The notes: generated by a model not told the origin, from the letters alone. A stretch of 64,000 nt of DNA from Archegozetes longisetosus (GCA_018873245.2 JAEMBT020000005.1:4574001-4638000); one strand, 5' to 3'; shown: positions 1-22,797, counted from the stretch's first letter. Program-made: numbers and translations.

Positions 1-3000
1 AGAAAGCAAATCAAATTGACATTAGAGTAGAATAAGTGACATTTGAGTGCATTAATGTGCTGTCTCGTGAGTTCTCTCTCGTTAGCTCTCTCTCTCTCTC
101 TCTCTCTCGCTCTCTCCTATATTCTCGTGCACATTAATGAAGCGGCAACTATTAGGAGTGTTCAGAAAAGCGTATTCCTAATGATGTCTTGTGGATTCTT
201 TCAGGACTAGGAAATTAATAATTGATCTGTTCTTTACAATAGTGAACTAGATATAATCTACTTTGGATTTGAACTATAAAATACTTTAAATTGATATAAT
301 AGGATAAACTTAGGATTGAGTTATATATTTGCATAGATTCTGTGGTTGCTTTTAAAATCAAATCTTATATAAAACTATAGGTTAGGTTAGACTGATATTT
401 GCTTTATCAAACTTGATTAGATTAATAATTCAATGTCATCTTTAATCATATGAATTTAGAATTTGTTTGTAACAATAGTTTTACCCAAGATTTACGTTTT
501 ATGACCAAATGCAGAGCAGAAATCAAGTTAGGGTTCATAATACCAATTATTCTCTTAATCTAATCATTTCCATGAGTAGCTATGATTCATGTTTTTTGCA
601 AACTTTAAGCACTAGAAAGAGTTTGTTGGATCATATAAACAGATGCTGTAAGAAGCAGCACGTATCTGTCACAGAATCGCTTCTAACATTCAGTTGTTTT
701 AGTCACTACATCCCAAATGCACAATAACATTAAAAATATTTCTTTACTTAAAATACGCCATTCCTGAGTTAAGTTCAATAAACAAAATCAGTCATAATGT
801 TAATGTCCTGATTGCTAATTTTGAAATCAGTACTCCCAAATTCATCTAATCGTGTTATTTATGGTTATAACAGGTATTCACTTGCTCACTCATTCATTCA
901 TTCTCTCTCTCTCTACCATCTAAATAAGCATTTTTATGACTGAACTGTTATTTTAATTGTTAAAGTTTATACGTAGAAATGAGTTTTATCTTATAAACAA
1001 TATAACCTCTAACAACTCTCTAACAATTAACAATCTTTATTAAAATATAAATTGAATGATAATACATAAAGATTTAAATGTATCGCACAGAGTCTCTCTC
1101 TCTCTCTTACTAACTCACTTAATTTCTATCTATTCTCTCTTTTTATACTCTTCTGACTAATTAATGAAAGGATGTTTAAGAATATTTTCGAGTTATAATT
1201 TTGAGAAAAGTTATTCTAAAAGGGATGTTCAAGCATTCAGTATTAGATTCCCATAACAATTAATTTCCTATTGTAGAATAAGAATTTGCTTTTACAATTA
1301 GAGTGAACTAAACAAAACCTTTTATAGTCATAACGAAATAAGAGTTAAACTTTCATTCTCATAACAAATAGAAAGTTTACAAAACAAATTAAAATACTTT
1401 TTGTTTTAATATAACAATAATCAACTGACTGACTCTTCTCCTAGTTATCCGAAACTTTTAATAGATCAGATTAACTCTAAAATATATTTAAACGCATCGT
1501 TTATTCATCGAAGTTTCTCTTAAAAGTTTATTTAATTGAGCAAAGGATGTCATTCGATCAGAACATAAATGGCATATACAATAGTCTACATTTTTAGACA
1601 TTGTACTAAGAGAAAAGAGTTATGCGACGTAGAAACAACTTAATTTGAATGAATATCTAAACAGAAAATGAGATAAGATTGGAGTTATTTCTTTTCGTAG
1701 TAAACCGATTGAAGTGAGATTGCACTGAACTTGCACTAGAGAAGCACTCAAGTGCAAATAGCATCAATAAAGATAAACATATTTGTTTTATTGCATACCA
1801 AATCACCTAATTTCAAATCAATCAAAATATGTTCGTTTAAAGAATAGGATAAAGAACTAAAATTAACTAAATATTCGATTGGTAGGTCATTAGAACACTT
1901 TCAAATATATGAAATGTTTAATAAAATGTATGAATTTTGAACAACAATTCTCCTGAAGAGAGGATTTAAATAAACAGTTTTTAGGTCATTAGTTTTAAAA
2001 ATATCAACAAATACTTTAGAAAATGCTAGGATTTGAAAATGTGATGCAATCAAAATTGACATAGAAACAAGTTAAATAAAACTAGTATTATAACACAGCA
2101 TGACGAGTATACGTCAATCTTCCGGATTAGAGTCACTATTATTATCCGTCATGAACGCTGCGAGAAGCAAATTGTAGCCATTAGCACGAAGAATACACAT
2201 GCTCATAATCAAATTACAAACCAATAAACATAACACTCATTAAAAGTCTACTGTAAACTATGTTGGATTTCAATAAGCTTTGTAATCAATTTCTTTCTAG
2301 TCAGATACTTTGTATGTGAAGGACATTTAAAGCTGTGCTACAACTTTGCCGAAGGATTACTTTCATAAATGTCAGCTATCCTCAAAAGTGATGACTATTA
2401 TGACGAGTGCAAATTCAATCGATTTTACATGTGTTTGAAGAATTTTCAGAGTCTTTCAAAAAGCATCTTTTAAGTGATTTGAGTTATAGAAAAGTTTGGT
2501 AAGATTCTGACAATCTTCTAGAAAACCGCTTAATAGAGTTAAGTGAGTTAAACAAATTTGAAGTGAAATTATTAGCTTAACGTTTTACATACGTTGCCGG
2601 TCTGTGGTTTGGTCTGATAAAGAACAGTTGCTACCGGAAAAATTTGCTAGAGTCACAGTAATAAGCAATTGAAGGACGAATAACTTGGAGCCACAATTAT
2701 AAAAGACATAAGTTTATGGTAGAATAGAATATATGAAAAGCAGCAGCATCAATTGTTTGAAAGAGTTTGTCCTTCAGTGAGGTTTGAGATCATTAAGCAT
2801 AAGTATTGGGTTGTCTGAATGATGAAATAATTTAGATTTCGAAAGTAATCATAAGTGAAAATGACATTTCTGTTATATTTTGATAAAATGTGCACCAGTC
2901 TTATCTGTTAAACGCATCATTTATGCTTGTAATAAATGCTTTCTTCAATTATTATATTAGTATATAAGTCACTCTCTTTTACTTTTTCCTTCATTCTCTA

Positions 3001-3034
3001 CTTTTCAGTTGATTGAACGTTCAGTTAATCAACT
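1..3034. other. Non-coding region upstream of the ABCC gene
   Basis: I see no supportable gene here. The DNA is AT-rich with short CT/TC tracts (about 78-113, 900-914 and 1091-1107). The reading frame at 509-727 has no recognisable similarity and no exon context. The last few hundred bases before 3035 should hold the promoter and 5' UTR of the ABCC gene, but I cannot point to a convincing TATA box or initiator. Confidence 0.6.
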
Positions 3035-11183
<8,149 letters not shown>

Positions 11184-11335
11184 TGTAGAAATTGCAATAC
11201 TTTATAGATATAGAAATTGCAATCATTATTCATATTTCTATAGTTCATATCTATCATTACTCAATTTGTAAACAAATTTTTAACTTTTATTTATTAAGCA
11301 TTTATTAGAAGTGTTTTAAAATTCTAAAGTAATTA

Positions 11336-11341
11336 AATAAA
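11336..11341 (+). terminator. Likely polyadenylation signal of the ABCC gene
   Basis: AATAAA lies 153 bp after the ABCC stop codon and is the first good match in the 3' flank. A/T-rich sequence surrounds it, so chance matches are possible. Confidence 0.5.
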
Positions 11342-14300
11342 ATTTGATAAAATATTTTCTATAAATGTTGTTTTGTAGAGTTAGATATTGAGGTGAGAAG
11401 CTATTGATTTAGCTGGTCACTATAGCATTGATAGTAAATATAAAATAAAATAATTGAGAAAACAAATTTATATGGAAAAGTGTAGCGAAACAAATGATTA
11501 GTTATGATGGTTAATAGATTGAAAGTTCTCTTCATAATATATGCTATTATGACTCATTCAAAACAGATATTAAAACAACTTTTTAATGTGTTTTTCATAC
11601 AATAAAATTTAATATAAAAGTTTTACATTTGAATCCCATCTAAATGGAAATTTTAATTATAAGTCATAGGAGAGCACAATAAGCTTGCATTATATCGTTA
11701 AGAGAGTGCTATAAGAGCCTAACTCTAGTGTAAATTAAATGAGAGTTAGGTCTTTATAGCAGTGATTTTACAAAACGAAGAATAGCAATCTGCACTAAGT
11801 GTCGCACATGAAAAGAATTGTATAACAATACCGAAAAGTCGCTAAAATATCATAAATGTGTTTCAGGTAGATTACTTAATGCCATCAAAAGTCAATTTGG
11901 GCTTCAATTGAAAATTTGACGAATTACTTTAGTTTTTCATGTAATAGCTATGAATTAAAGGGAAACAGCATTGTTTGGATAGTAGGTACGGAACTGTAGG
12001 TACGGATGTGAGACACGCGTAACTTCGAACTGACACACACCACGAATCTATCAAACTTAATAAAATTCAATTTACATTATAGTCAAGTCAGTCATTTGGT
12101 GTACATATCAACTTAACACCTGTGATATCCTCTTTTGCTAACCATTGCTAACTATAGATTTCGGTATAATGCAAAAGCAGGGTGTCTGTAAACAAAACTA
12201 ATTCAATGGTACATAAAGTTGACTCATGCGAATTAGTGATCTGTAATAATTGCAACCCTTTCACTGAGTACCTCATTTGGCTTTTCTCTCTCATTCGCTC
12301 CTCTCTCTCTCTCTCTCTCTCTCTCACTCACTTTCTATGACCTTTAATTTGCACTTTGACTGACTACATTGAAGCAGAGGCAAACAAACGCAAACAAAAC
12401 CATATTAAGCAGCGGAATATGAGTATATTTTTGACAAATAGTATTTTACAGGTGTATTGATTCTCAGTATAATGGGTCGGCAAACTGGAAATACTAAATG
12501 AGGCTTACTATTATTTATGTGGTCATTTTGAGTATTGGACAGTTAACCTTAATATCCACCTGGCACTAAGATAATGGCCTAATACTAACCAATTTATTAT
12601 AACAAGCTTACGAGTTGCCGATCATTACACCTTTATTGGCATTGGATCCGATGCTCATTCACATTTATATGTGTGTAATATTGATGTGTGCAGTATTTGT
12701 ATGTGTGCAGTATTTGTATGTGTGCAACATTTCTCTGTTGACGATCAGTATTATTATACTCTCTATTATATTCAACAGCTTATGAATTAGTTTTAGTAAT
12801 TTCTACTACTGCTCTCAACATCTGCTTATTTCGCATATAAAACATAAGAATAAAGACATACTGAAACAGTTTATTTTAAAACTAATACCTCTATTAATAT
12901 TATTTTGTTCATTATTTTTATTATGCATTAAACAAAATCTGTAAATTGAACGGATAAACCCTAACAAAACTCTCGGTCTTAATATTGATTTGGATCTTTT
13001 AGTGCAGATAGACATGCAATAGGAATAAATTTGCGACTCACTACTGTCTAATTGAAGCATTTGCCACTTGCAGTGCTTCTCTTTAGTACTTCTGTTCAGT
13101 ATTTCTGTTTAGAAGTACACTTCTCTGCTTTCAAGTATTATTGTGTGATTTGTCGAATTAGAGCCATTCGTATATTTTGGTTTTCATATTTAGGTCTTTC
13201 ATATTTAGCTCTTTTATATTAAAGCCAAAGCCAACCAACTAATGCTCGAGTTCACTCAAATATCCAATTTCAAGCTGAGTTAATTTAGTTAAGGAGCACT
13301 AACCTAGTGGTCAGTCAAAAACTGGAGACCATTGATTCAGAATCGGTAAACGCATTATGTCATGTAAGGGATTTGTTTTTTCGGTCAATTTGATTAGTGG
13401 TCAAAACTTGTTCATAACAAAATGCCATAATCTGCTTATTCTAGCATTACATTATGATTCCATTGAATAGTTACAATTGCAGAACAAGTCTTCTTTCCTA
13501 CAAATGCATATCTAGTTTTCGATTCGTGTCTCCTGGGATCGGTCCTGAGGGTCACTTGAGTGGTCCAACCACGCCATTCTAGCGTTGCATCACATCTATT
13601 TGAGGGCTTTGAAAGTATATCTGATTCTGAAGCAAATTTGCTTCAAACCACTGACTAATGAATTCAGTATTTATTCAAGCTTGCGTCAAATTGACTGATA
13701 TTTTTATAGTAGTATTTATGATCGATTAACTATTTGATCATTAATAGGATCTGATGTTTTATAATCGAAGATCGATCTAATATATCAGATAAATGTTGAT
13801 GTGGTTAACAATTTCAATTCAAATATGACTAAGTTAATATAAATTTGAATGCATTATTTTGTGAGTATATTCTCTTCCGTCATTCAATCTTACAAAAAAT
13901 AAACTGATTATATAATCATCTTTGAGACGTTTAGTAGTATTCAAAGTTACTAATAGTTATTATGCTTTTGTTTGCTTTTGTTTTATAAAACAGTTTCTTT
14001 GTTGAAGCCTGTATTTATTTATGAAATATTGTAATCAAACTAATTCCTCAAACATTATACTATTGTGAAAGAAAAACTCTTATTAAGATTGACTTCATTT
14101 TTGCTATTAATCAAAATGTAATACAAATGAAAATGAATGCCTTTATAAATATTTAATTAAAAGCAACTATTAAGAGAATTATTTAAAATTTGAAAACTAC
14201 AAACGATCTATTAATTGAAAATTAAAGTCATTTCAATTATCTTAGACACGAATGAACTAGAAAAATCTTTAAGAAATAGTGTGACAAGCGTAAAGTCATA

Positions 14301-15441
14301 TAAGTCATATAAGGTGGATCTCAGTTAAAAAGTTGATTGCTCACCACATAAGTATCTCCAACTTGGAAGAGGATACTCTTTCTTACCAATACCTGTATTT
14401 GAGTGGTGATTCATCGCTTCGAAAACACGATGGACTAAGGGGCCAATACTTCCGGTATAAGTCTTACAACTTGAACACGAAGTCTTAATTTAGCTTAAAA
14501 ATTGCAAATATTCAAGATTAAGGGGAAGTATGAGCGTTTTAACTTGTGTAATATTGATTTTTTACGTATGCATATTTGGACTGTCACTTTTGGGCATTAG
14601 AATAATAAGTATGAATGACGGAAGTCTTCCTAATTGATTACAGATCTCTCAAGTCTTACAATCTAAGACTAACTTAAAGGAGATTTTTCAGCTCATTAGA
14701 AAAACAAAAACAATCATATATATTAAGCAAATATTTAAGGTGACACTTGTTTTAAGAAATATGTATAAAATCAACATCTGAGAGGTCAAAGTTGATAGGC
14801 ACGAATTTAACTCTATTTGAAATAACGCTAATTATGAGTTAGAATAAGATAATGGCAATCCGAGTCAAGAGGTTTACTTCACCAAAGGTTTAGTTTAAGT
14901 TTAGTTTAGGCTTAGTTGACAAGAGGTCTAATTTAGGTTTAGTTTAGGCTTAGTTTAGGTTCAATAATGAGAAGACGGAAAACAATAGTGTTTCTCTAAA
15001 TCATTTAAATATGACTCAATGAACAAGTTGTTTCTGTTGAAAGTTGCAGAAACGATAATTCTTAATTAATTAATAAGAAATATCTGAGCAGAAGTGAGGA
15101 TATGATGAGTGAGAGTGAAAAGGCAGCAAAATATAGACTTCCTGTGATTAATAGCTTTTGGTTTCCTTAATTATTACGTTGGTATAAATACATAAAAATA
15201 CAATAGTCTAACAGATAACGATTATAATAAATATCGTAATAAATTCCACATTAAAATAGGTTCAAACATTGAACTTATCTGATGAAGTAAACAAAATAAG
15301 TTAATAATCTTTATTTATGCTGCTATGACTCAATCAGGTACTAAATAAATATATGCAAGTCTTATCTGTAAACTCAAGTTCCAGGGCTTACTTACATAAA
15401 TGTTTGTAGTATTAAGTTATACCTTTACTTGCTGTTATCGC

Positions 15442-15553
15442 TAGTGATCGGCAGGCTCGAGCTTCGAGCCCCGGTTCAGCCCCAGGGCTGTAAAGTTTGA
15501 GCAAAATGTGCGCAAAAATAGGTTCAATAGTTAAACGATTATAGCGATCACTA
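15442..15553. mobile_element. Small hAT-like MITE (tentative)
   Basis: A 112-bp segment is bounded by short terminal inverted repeats TAGTGATCG / CGATCACTA. The flanks are GTTATCGC on the left and GTTATGAC on the right, an 8-bp near-duplication (6 of 8 identical) as expected for a hAT insertion. The interior starts with a GC-rich near-palindrome (GGCTCGAGCTTCGAGCC) that contrasts with its AT-rich surroundings. There is no coding capacity. Confidence 0.4.
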
Positions 15554-16167
15554 GTTATGACTTGAACGCTAATTTACGGCAAAGCATGTCATAAATCTGA
15601 AAGGAGTGAATCGTTTTTATGATCACACGTAAACAAATAAAACATTTTTTACGCATTAGTCATTTTGATTTTTAACAATATGCCTCACTGTGACTATTTG
15701 GCAGATTGTCCAAAGTCAATAACAAGTCTTACGTAGAGAGTGATAGCATGCATGAAATGAAACACCAAATTTCTATTACATTATCAACTTATTAATATTG
15801 ATCCGTTAAGATTAATCATTTTCTACCCGAATATTTCTTTTCTGATAAGTTCTCATTTTAATTATATAGCCATTAAGATAATGAAAAATAATAAATCAGT
15901 TGAGCGCAGAATGCTATGAGAACTGATTTCTATGGCAGAGAAATATTACAGAATCTGATATATGCAAACATCTTGTAGTGAAGATAATAATCATGTGGTA
16001 ACTCATGCGTTGTCATTTAATCCTTTGATGTGAACCACACTCGCACTCAATTCAATTTCATTGATAGGAAAAGCCTCAGTCATCGATCAAGATGACACTG
16101 ACAGAAGTGGTTATTTGGCTCAAAGTGGTGCTGCTCTGCTTTCCTCTTTATGCATATTTATAGTTTA

Positions 16168-16250
16168 ACTGATTGTTCACTATTGATTGTCCGCTACTGA
16201 TTGTCCGCTACTGATTGTCCACTACTGCTTCAACTGATTGCCCACTACTG
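16168..16250. repeat. 15-bp minisatellite
   Basis: About five imperfect tandem copies of a unit close to GATTGTCCGCTACTG. No coding frame is preserved. Confidence 0.75.
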
Positions 16251-17579
16251 GTTATGTTAGGGCTTATTATGTGTAACAAGTTTTCGCCCAGTTAATACTG
16301 ACGCGCAATAAATCACACTTTCTGGTCTGCTCTTTACCAGTTGTTGCATATATCAAATTATTAGACCATATTTACCAAAAGACTGCTTTATGTTTGAAAT
16401 CTTATTATATAATTTAGTTGAATATCGTGTTAGGAGATAATATTTCAAATAATTTTGATCTAAACCTATTGAATGCAAATACAAATGTATTTGGATGCAA
16501 ATACATTTGTATCTGACCTGTCATAAGACCCTAACACTTATAATTTAGTAAGTTATAAAACAATGGATTTTTGCGTGATATCAAACCTAACGGTTGCGGC
16601 TTTGGCACAGAATAAGTTTATAGTCCAGAGGAGAATGTTTATGGACATGGTGTTGGTGAGTTGTGGAGAATTAGATAGATAGTATAATTCGTAAAATTTA
16701 GGGAACAGTTCAGTGCGTGATAATAAGGTGTCAGTGTTTTATCCCTTTGGCTGTGATGATTGCATGAAAGAGAAAACGACACACCACATCCATTAAGTTA
16801 GGTGGCCTTTCTAGACACTTAAAATCATTAATTTGCTGTCAGTTAAGTCAACAGAGGAAAGGCTTGCGCCACTATAATTAATACTCTACATTACTCTTAC
16901 TATTGCCTGCGCTAAACTTAGTTTCAGTATAATAACTAAGTTATTGTTGCCTCTGTTTCTATAGTTTGGTCTGATGCTAAAACTAAGTTTTTCTATTCGT
17001 AACTCGATAGTCCCGATGGTATGCAATCAAGTGTAAACTGGAGAAAACTAGAGAAATCTAACTCTATTATCTAAGCGAACAATGGAATCTAGAATACGGC
17101 AACAATATTTCACATTCAATTTGCATTTCTATTAGACTCGCATTAAACCTAACTTATATTTAAGACTGAAAAAGCAGATTCAACTTACATTAGATCCAAC
17201 TTATAGTCAACTTTTGTTGTTTAGATTTATAAAACTCGATTAATAACAGCTAATGCAGTTTGGAGTGTCTGACAAATGTGAATTAAAAGTTTTAGCAAAA
17301 GTTTGGCAATTATGACATAGAAGTAACTTAATATGAAGTAAATTTTCTAGAGGGCATTTGGGGACAATATGTCGCATAAAGTTAGCGATCACTTCACGCC
17401 AGTGACTGATATGTATATTTAGCGAACATTCAAAATTGATTTCTATTGACTTTAGCTTAAATGAAGCCTTAAGCAAACATAATGGACATCAAAAAACTTC
17501 CTCTTTGTTTTTGTATCTTTGGTTTAGCAACTGGTTTAGCGATACAGGAGTTCATAGCAGAACAGAAACGATGCATTAG

Positions 17580-17701
17580 CTGAGAGGCAATAGTATTCTC
17601 ATATGCAGTGCTATTCTCATATGCAGTGCTATTCTCATATGCAGTGCTATTCTCATAGGCAATACTATCCTCAGAGGCAACGCTATCCTCATACACAGTG
17701 T
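17580..17701. repeat. 18-bp minisatellite
   Basis: About six tandem copies of an 18-bp unit around CTATTCTCATATGCAGTG; three central copies are identical. On the minus strand the unit is open and would read as repeated SAYENST-like hexapeptides inside a 105-codon frame (17469-17786). A period divisible by three keeps any frame open, so this is not evidence for a gene. Confidence 0.8.
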
Positions 17702-18521
17702 AAATATTATGCGATTTACTGCGTCCTATCCGGTGTTCTTCATTATTACTAAAACAGTATTGCATATCACTATCTAATAAAACCACAATAACAGCCTATT
17801 TGGTAATAAAAGCTAACTTTTGAATTACTTTTATGCATATCTATTCGCTTTTGATAGCAATGACAACGCCCGATATGCTAACAGGAAAGTCCTATTAATT
17901 GATTAAATAAAAACTCACTCAATGCGTCTGGCAAAAACATTTGATTGCTATTTAGCTTCTATTGCTATCCTATCCTCTATTGCTATCTATCCTCTTTAGC
18001 TATCTATCCTCTGTTCCTATCTATCCTATCAATACTTGTTGCAGTTTTTAGTTGTGCTGTCATTTGCAACATTGACCTAATTTTCACCTAATCTCCAATA
18101 ATAATTGAGTTGAATGTTAGAATCAGTACATATCGTTCAATGCAAATATACTATAATTGAGTTTAAGTTCAATGTGAGAATTAGTAAATCAAGTGATATA
18201 TAAACATGTTGTAATAGTATGTATATATAAATATGCTATAATAGTGTGTGTATTAAAAGATTATATTGACTGGAGAGCCCAATAGCATGAAGAGTGTTGC
18301 GTTTTCACTAATATACCATTGGTGGGCATGTTCTCTACTACTGATGTCATGAAGTATAGCCCTACTCTTTCGCGAGACCATTATAAGCTACAGAATTGAA
18401 CTGAACTGCTTTCACTTCTAGTTCTTTGCCAGCTCCGTATCTTGAGGTGAAACACTTTCAAGAGAGACCCACAAATTGAAGCGAAGATAGAAGAGCTGAG
18501 AAAAGTGACGATTTGTATACG

Positions 18522-18590
18522 TTTGATTGTGAGAGTGTTTGATTGCGAGACTGTTTGATTGTGAGACTGTTTCATTGTGAGTCTGTTCTA
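18522..18590. repeat. Short tandem repeat, about 15-16 bp unit
   Basis: Four imperfect copies of a GTTTGATTGTGAGACT-like unit in intergenic DNA. Confidence 0.65.
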
Positions 18591-20204
18591 AGCATTGATT
18601 CTCAGCTCTGCTCATATCATTGCAATTGGTGAGTACAATACTGTCTAATTTGCTTAAATTAACTGCTAATTTATTACTAATTTATTTGGTATGCAGTAAT
18701 TGATTAGCAATTCAATGCCAATGGCATCATTCAATGCTATTATCAGTGCAACTCTTTATCTCAGGTTTGCTGCTATTTTAGAAGCAGTGACTCCAAACAT
18801 GAGAATTAGTCAACTCTTTATGTTGGGTTAGCTAAGACTAAAGATTAGATTTAGTGAAGTGTTCTCGCGTGTTGAATGTATTGCTCGAGCTAGCTGAACG
18901 TTAACTCTATGCAACAGGCATTTAAGTTGAATATTGCGAAAGTACTTAAGTCGAATATTGTTTGGCATTAGTGACAGTAGACATAAATCATTATGTTAAA
19001 GTAAAATTTTCAAGAATGTCAAATAGTTCAGTTAATTTATTTATCTCAAGCTTAGTTATGCATATGAAACTTCTATGTTGACAATAACTCTGCTATCAGT
19101 TACTAAATAACTCTCTCTAACGTTCTGTATTCCTAACTAACTCTAACTTTTTCTGCTTCTAACTGACGATAACTTTTTCTGTTTCTAACCTAACTCTAAC
19201 TTTTTGTATTTCTAACGTCTTCTACGTGAACTGATTGTCATTTACAACACTATCATCAACCACAAGCTTAGCGGAAAATCAAATCACTATATGTAATGCA
19301 GTTGTCATATATACAGCTATTATCGTAATACTAACTACTAATGCGTTTACTATTATTATTATGATTGCATTTCTCTCTTAACACCAAATAACAATCAAAT
19401 CAATTCTTTTGTCGCTTTCTATTAAGTTATACTGTTCGATGGTTTTGATTAATGGAAAGCTGAGTTAATGAGTTTTACTGGTTATGAATACTAATTGCAG
19501 TAAAATGACTTCAGCTTTACTAATGTTGAGTTTTTTGGAGAGATCCTGTAGAGAATATCCAAACCAACATTTAGATAACTTTGCAACAATCTAAGTCAGC
19601 TTAAACCAACATTTAGATAATTTAGCAACAATCCAACTCAGCTCAACCGACTCGAGCCCATACTTTATTCCTAGAACTTCTTATTTATCTTAAAGGATAA
19701 CCTAATTTCATAAGTGCTAAGCTTAATATCAAACTTTATTGAAATAAATCATTTTGACAACTGATAACTAGCCATATGAGCACTGTTGCAGAGAATTCGT
19801 GTGTCGTCCACTCTCTTGGGTGGCAAAAATCAAGCCTTTTATTAGAGTGACCTTATTCTGCAGATTTCTTCTACAGACCTCTCTATAGATCTCTTCTACA
19901 GACCTCTCATTCTCCAAATTTTCAGCTTCTTATTACAGATACTTTTTCATTTGGCCCGATCTACTCCTCAAAAGACCTTCAAAATTGAACATGATTTTCG
20001 GTGTTGTGTAGCTTCGAGTTTGTCTTCTCTTTCTCTTCTACCAATGATTGCCACTTATCGATGACTCATGATTTTCAAGGTGTGTTTTACAGTCTTTGCT
20101 GGCTTTTTGTTATTGTATTCCTCAGCACAGAGAAGGGGTTTCATCTAATCGCTTGTTTGCTGTGTCCGTATTTCCATTATCACCAATTCTTTCCCCACTT
20201 TAAG

Positions 20205-20375
20205 CTCAATATTAGGTCTAATATTAGGCCTAATGTTAGGCTGAATATTGGGCTTGAATATTGAGCTGAATTTTGAGCTGAATTTTGAGCTGAATTTTGG
20301 CTGAATATTAGGTTGAATATTAGGCTAAATGTTGGGCTGAATATTAAACTAAATATTCAGCCCAAATCCTTATCA
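20205..20375. repeat. 12-16 bp minisatellite (TAGGCTGAATAT family)
   Basis: A run of about a dozen degenerate units such as AATATTAGGCTGAAT and GAGCTGAATTTT. The array spreads over roughly 170 bp, about 0.85 kb upstream of the BH3-gene start codon. Confidence 0.75.
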
Positions 20376-21217
20376 ATTGATGTGAGCTGTTGATATTGCA
20401 AGCTAACAAATAAGAGCATGCAACAATTGAAAAGCAGAAAAGTTAAGATGTTTTGGCGCCAATTTCTTAAGAATATGTTTTGTCAAAATTGCATCATTTG
20501 TAAAAAAAAGCAAAGTCTGGGCTGAGGAGAGGCGTCGACGACCCTAAAGGCAATGGTCACAAACTGAAGGATCGATTCATAGTTGATGCATAGAGGTAGT
20601 TGGCAGGGATGAGATTGAATATAAGTAGTTTTATTGTTAATAGTAGCGCAGGAGAGGACGTCATAAGTATTATCCTTTAGTTCCTCTTTTCGGTGCCTGG
20701 AGCTCTGCAAGTTTGCATGAAAACATATCTTCATATACCATACACTGGTTATGGATTCACTCAATATATGGTTAGTAATACAGAGATAGTTTCAACTTAT
20801 CACTGCTTCCTGTATTGCAGTAAAACGCCTTCAGAGCTGTTTTATGTGGCCAGTGAATGACTTACTCTCTATTTTCTAAAATCATTTTAGCTTCATTTCA
20901 AGTTCTCTGCACTTGGTGTATAATTTTGATTTTGTTTTGCAACTTTTACATAAACAGGTGCATAACAATCAACTAGAATTCCTCGAATTCATTAACATTA
21001 ATGTTCTATTAGATGATCGTTTAGTTGTTAACAATAGTCGAGTTCACTCTATAATTAGTTAACTCAACCTCAAATTCAATATGCAGTCTGATTAGTCATC
21101 TCTGAATTATTGGACCATTTCCTAAGATGTAAATGATTAGGAAATCAATTTTAATATGTGAATAAGTATATATATATAGTGAATGTGTTGACAAAAGTTG
21201 TTGATTTTGTTACTAGA

Positions 21218-22797
21218 ATGACACGCGTTTGGTCGATGGCTAGCGAGCGAAGCGATATTCAAGACTGCGCTCAATTAGAAGATTCTATAATCTATGTCTG
21301 TGTTGGCCAGCAGTCATCATCGCCTCCACCACCTGTACCACCACCGCCTCCACTCCCGCCGGACAGTGACAGCGGTTACGAGGCCTCGCCTTCCAGTGCA
21401 ACCCGTTTGGCATCGTTTCAGTTCGGAAGTGTTGGCGAAACACCACTCGACAATACTCTCGATGAAGAACTATTATCTATTGATCTCTTTTTGGCGCCAG
21501 TGATGCTCTACGAAAATGATGAGACAGATGGACAAGAAAGTATGAGCGATGATGAAAGTGGTCTGCAAAATGTGTTTGAAGACAATGAGAATAGAATGAG
21601 GGCCTCGAGCAGAAACAGTGGTAGCAGTAATGGAAGCGATCGGTTGATTAGTACTCCTATTCCTATTCCTACAGCATCGCGAATAACACGTCCAATGCAT
21701 GAGAACAGCTTCAGTCAAATAAGTCATTTAAGACCAACCGAACGGTCAGGTCTTTCGCCATTATCGTTAAGCCAAAGTAGCGTGACTTTTGGTGGTAACT
21801 CTACGCGATTTGCCGACAATTTTGATGAGCGTGGATTTAGAAGAGGAGCGATGTTTGCAAGACGTAATTGGAACAGATATCATATCGGAATGGATGCAAT
21901 ATCACCACAAAGTCCCCCTTCGTCTACATATTGGAGCCCATACATAATGGAAATTGTGAGTCCAATCGGACATCGGTCTCATCATAATAATCATAATGAT
22001 AATATGGGATTCCATCAAAGTAAGCTTTATGTTATTTTTTATTTTGGTTATAGTGTACTTTGCTCTCAGTCTACTTTGCTCTTAGTGTATTTTGCTCTTT
22101 AGTGCTATCTTTACTGTCACATATATGTAATAATTATTTGTACACCTGATCATCGAGTCCAGACAATCAGGTGCTGACAATCTTGGAGTGAAGCGCTTCC
22201 TAAAAAACATCAACTCATAGTTTGGGAATGTGTTAAATAACAACATAGTGTTGTATGAGTCATGCATTATTTGTTTGACGCCATAGTTTAAGCTTCACCT
22301 CATACATAAAGATATGTTATGCCTATGCAGTAACTGTCGTTACAAGTGGTAGCAAAGAAGCCCACTTTCACACAGTTGCCAATCTATAGGTAGACCCAAA
22401 CCCAATCTGAATATATTTTAGGCTAAAAAGTTGATGTGAGAGCAATAATTCCTCGCCAGACGGACCAACGCATTACAATAGTTAGTTTGGGATCTCCTAA
22501 AAATACACTGAAATATACTGCTGCTAAGCATACGGTTCTGAAAGTTGGGGGCGCACTGCATTGCGAAACATACATTGCGCTCATCCAAAGCTTCCTCTAA
22601 TACTACCCATATTTTAAGGCAACTGCTAAAACATCGGACACCACACAAACCTGGCCACCTGTTCACTTGTCGATCTCTATTTGCGACCCCCATCACATGA
22701 AACTAGACAACAAACTTTGTTGACCAAGAGCATTGGCTAAAAGTTTATTGTATATAAGTGTATAGTAGATGTGAGTGTATGGGTGTGAGAGACGAGT

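Larger units (their letters stand above)
11342..21217. other. Long intergenic region with minisatellites
   Basis: No exon with recognisable homology was found on either strand. It holds a CT tract (12301-12326), several short tandem repeats listed separately, a small TIR element at 15442 and diverged TTTAGG-like runs near 14.9 kb. A 15-bp inverted repeat with a 4-nt loop (arms 16479-16493 and 16498-16512) also occurs. Undetected 5' UTR exons of the downstream BH3 gene could lie here. Confidence 0.55.

Noticed and set aside
16479..16512. 15-bp inverted repeat with ATGCAAAT-like halves
   Set aside because: Short, AT-rich and isolated; chance formation is likely.
17469..17786. 105-codon minus-strand frame with AYENST repeats
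   Set aside because: The repeat is an 18-bp minisatellite whose period keeps any frame open; the flanks show no recognisable domain or splice context.
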